Source: Chloroflexota bacterium (GTDB lineage: Bacteria > Chloroflexota > Dehalococcoidia > Lucifugimonadales > Australimonadaceae). Taken from it: a stretch of 7,193 nucleotides of DNA. Positions 6,002 to 7,193 of the stretch are shown here, piece by piece. Both the position numbers and the translations under genes were made by a program. The notes under the pieces are model-generated. The model was not told the origin of the DNA. It did not search any database and worked only from the letters and a program-made list of their open reading frames with translations. Numbering within the stretch: position 1 is the first letter of the stretch; the number at the start of each line of letters is the position of its first letter. The stretch lies in NCBI GenBank assembly GCA_027625205.1, contig JAQBVZ010000035.1, forward strand, positions 1 to 7,193. The letters are read 5' to 3'.

Positions 6002-7193
6002 CTACGAGCCTTTACCCGAAAACAACTCCTTCAATCGTTCATTGATCTCGGTGCTCTGCTGATGGACTGAATCTAAATAGGGGAGGTCTTCAGGAGATGA
6101 TCCGGCCGCCTGGGTAAGTACCGCTTCTTCTTGCGCCTTCAGGTCACGAAGGTGGCGTTCCTCCAAACGGCGCTTACACGCTTCAAAGTCTGCACTCCGT
6201 TGGAGACGGTCCGCCGGTGGTAACACCCGTGCTGAGAGCCGTTCTAAAAGTTGCGTGGCTTGGGCGTCCAGCAGTCCATAGACTGCATCCATTGTACCAG
6301 CTTCAGTAAACGCGCTCAATAATGCGCGGTTTTCAGTCCCCTTGAAATGGTCTCCCATGAGTTCACCTACCCTTGATGCCAGGTCTGGGTCCTGCGCCAT
6401 GAGTGTGAGGACATGCTCCTCAAGTGCGTCACCCTCCACCTGCCGGAAGGGCGCACTGGATGCAGAGCTTGCCGCTTGGCTAGTCCGGCGACGTTTGGCG
6501 GGTGTGCGAAGTCTGCCAGCGCTGGCCTCCAGCGTTGCCCTGGTTACACCCAGGTGGTCCGCCAAACGTTGTAGATATCTGTCCTGTTCAAAGGGGTTGT
6601 CCATTCCGGTGATGAGAGGGAATATCCGCTCAACTGCTTCTGCCTTCCCCTGGCTGGAACTCATGTCCACCCGCCTGACAATGGCCTCCATCACATATTC
6701 GATAAGTGGCGTGGCTGTCCGCACCAACTCTGACCACACTGTGGGGTCACGACGAATGAGGGCGTCAGGGTCTTCACTTTCCGGTAAGGTGACAATTCGC
6801 AGCCGGTTGGCTTGATCAGACCTAGTGTAGAAGTCTGATTGGCGGTTCCGGCCAGAAACGGCAACATTCCGGTCAAAGACGTGCCATGAACTTTCCAGGC
6901 TCCGCAGCGTTGCCTCTTGACCAGCGGTATCTGGGTCCAACGCCAGCACAAAGGAGCGGGCGTAGTGCTGTAGCAGGCCAACCTGATGCTCGGTCAAGGC
7001 AGTGCCCATCGAAGCGACGACGTTCTCAAAACCGTGCTCATGGGCGGCAATGACGTCCATGTACCCTTCCACAACCACAACCTCACCGGAACTGGAAATA
7101 GCAGGCTTAGCTAAGTCCAAGGCATAAAGAATGTGACTCTTATCGAAAACTGGTGTCTGGGCAGTGTTCAGGTACTTTGGCATGAAGCCGTCC
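6002..7193 (-). CDS. dnaG: DNA primase DnaG (N-terminus cut by window edge)
   Basis: DnaG makes RNA primers at the replication fork and is recruited by the replicative helicase DnaB. The window lacks the N-terminal zinc-binding domain and most of the RNA polymerase basic domain. The frame is open to the edge, with DGF before the Met at 7183, so that Met is internal. Counting from it, PKYLNT (2-7) is the conserved segment before TOPRIM. The TOPRIM Glu39 lies in VVVEGYMDV, and the metal-binding DxD is Asp83-Asp85 in LALDPDTAGQEA. LPESEDPDALI (133-143) closes the domain, after a roughly 20-residue stretch (108-127) that looks like an insertion. Residues 155-225 form the helical part of the catalytic core. 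After a basic Ser/Ala-rich linker (226-245), the charged helical C-terminal domain (about 250-393) is the expected DnaB-binding region. It leads directly into rpoD. Confidence 0.96.
   Translation of the reverse strand, partial: DGFMPKYLNTAQTPVFDKSHILYALDLAKPAISSSGEVVVVEGYMDVIAAHEHGFENVVASMGTALTEHQVGLLQHYARSFVLALDPDTAGQEATLRSLESSWHVFDRNVAVSGRNRQSDFYTRSDQANRLRIVTLPESEDPDALIRRDPTVWSELVRTATPLIEYVMEAIVRRVDMSSSQGKAEAVERIFPLITGMDNPFEQDRYLQRLADHLGVTRATLEASAGRLRTPAKRRRTSQAASSASSAPFRQVEGDALEEHVLTLMAQDPDLASRVGELMGDHFKGTENRALLSAFTEAGTMDAVYGLLDAQATQLLERLSARVLPPADRLQRSADFEACKRRLEERHLRDLKAQEEAVLTQAAGSSPEDLPYLDSVHQQSTEINERLKELFSGKGS

Noticed and set aside
6002..7183. Met at 7183 as the true start of DnaG
   Set aside because: The frame stays open to the window edge and the Met lies inside the conserved core segment before PKYLN, so the gene continues beyond the window.

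Overview
This window looks like an ordinary stretch of a moderately GC-rich bacterial chromosome. It carries housekeeping genes on the minus strand and one plus-strand membrane-protein gene. The dnaG-rpoD pair, a MutM-like enzyme with a PEIPDLEVI-type N-terminus beside an AlkA-like glycosylase, and a primary sigma factor with a long 1.2-2.1 linker would suit Chloroflexota, perhaps a Dehalococcoidia/SAR202-like lineage. That placement comes from recalled protein character only and is not proven. I see no tRNA, rRNA, CRISPR array, insertion sequence, phage gene or other sign of transfer.

From right to left along the minus strand: DNA primase dnaG (6002-7193, N-terminus outside the window) is followed after 27 bp by the primary sigma factor rpoD (4457-5974). 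This is part of the classic macromolecular-synthesis arrangement. A weak hairpin with a T-rich tail lies about 30 bp beyond rpoD. Next is a small membrane protein with an N-terminal zinc ribbon and an RDD domain (3731-4324). It converges, with only 12 bp between stop codons, on a plus-strand polytopic membrane protein (2957-3718).

The plus-strand gene is divergent from a minus-strand group: a MutM/Fpg-family glycosylase (2014-2838), an AlkA-like HhH-GPD glycosylase (1046-2011) starting 2 bp after the mutM stop, and, after 76 bp, an ACT-domain malic enzyme (1-969, C-terminus outside the window). The two glycosylases would act in base excision repair, one mainly on oxidised purines and the other on alkylated bases. 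The malic enzyme links malate to pyruvate and may sit in the same transcript.

The most notable non-coding signal is the 118-bp divergent intergenic region 2839-2956. It has a near-consensus sigma-70 promoter for the plus gene, a candidate -10 for mutM, and a perfect 9-bp direct repeat spaced 23 bp apart that touches both promoters. I found no convincing novel system. The remaining observations are variations on known families.
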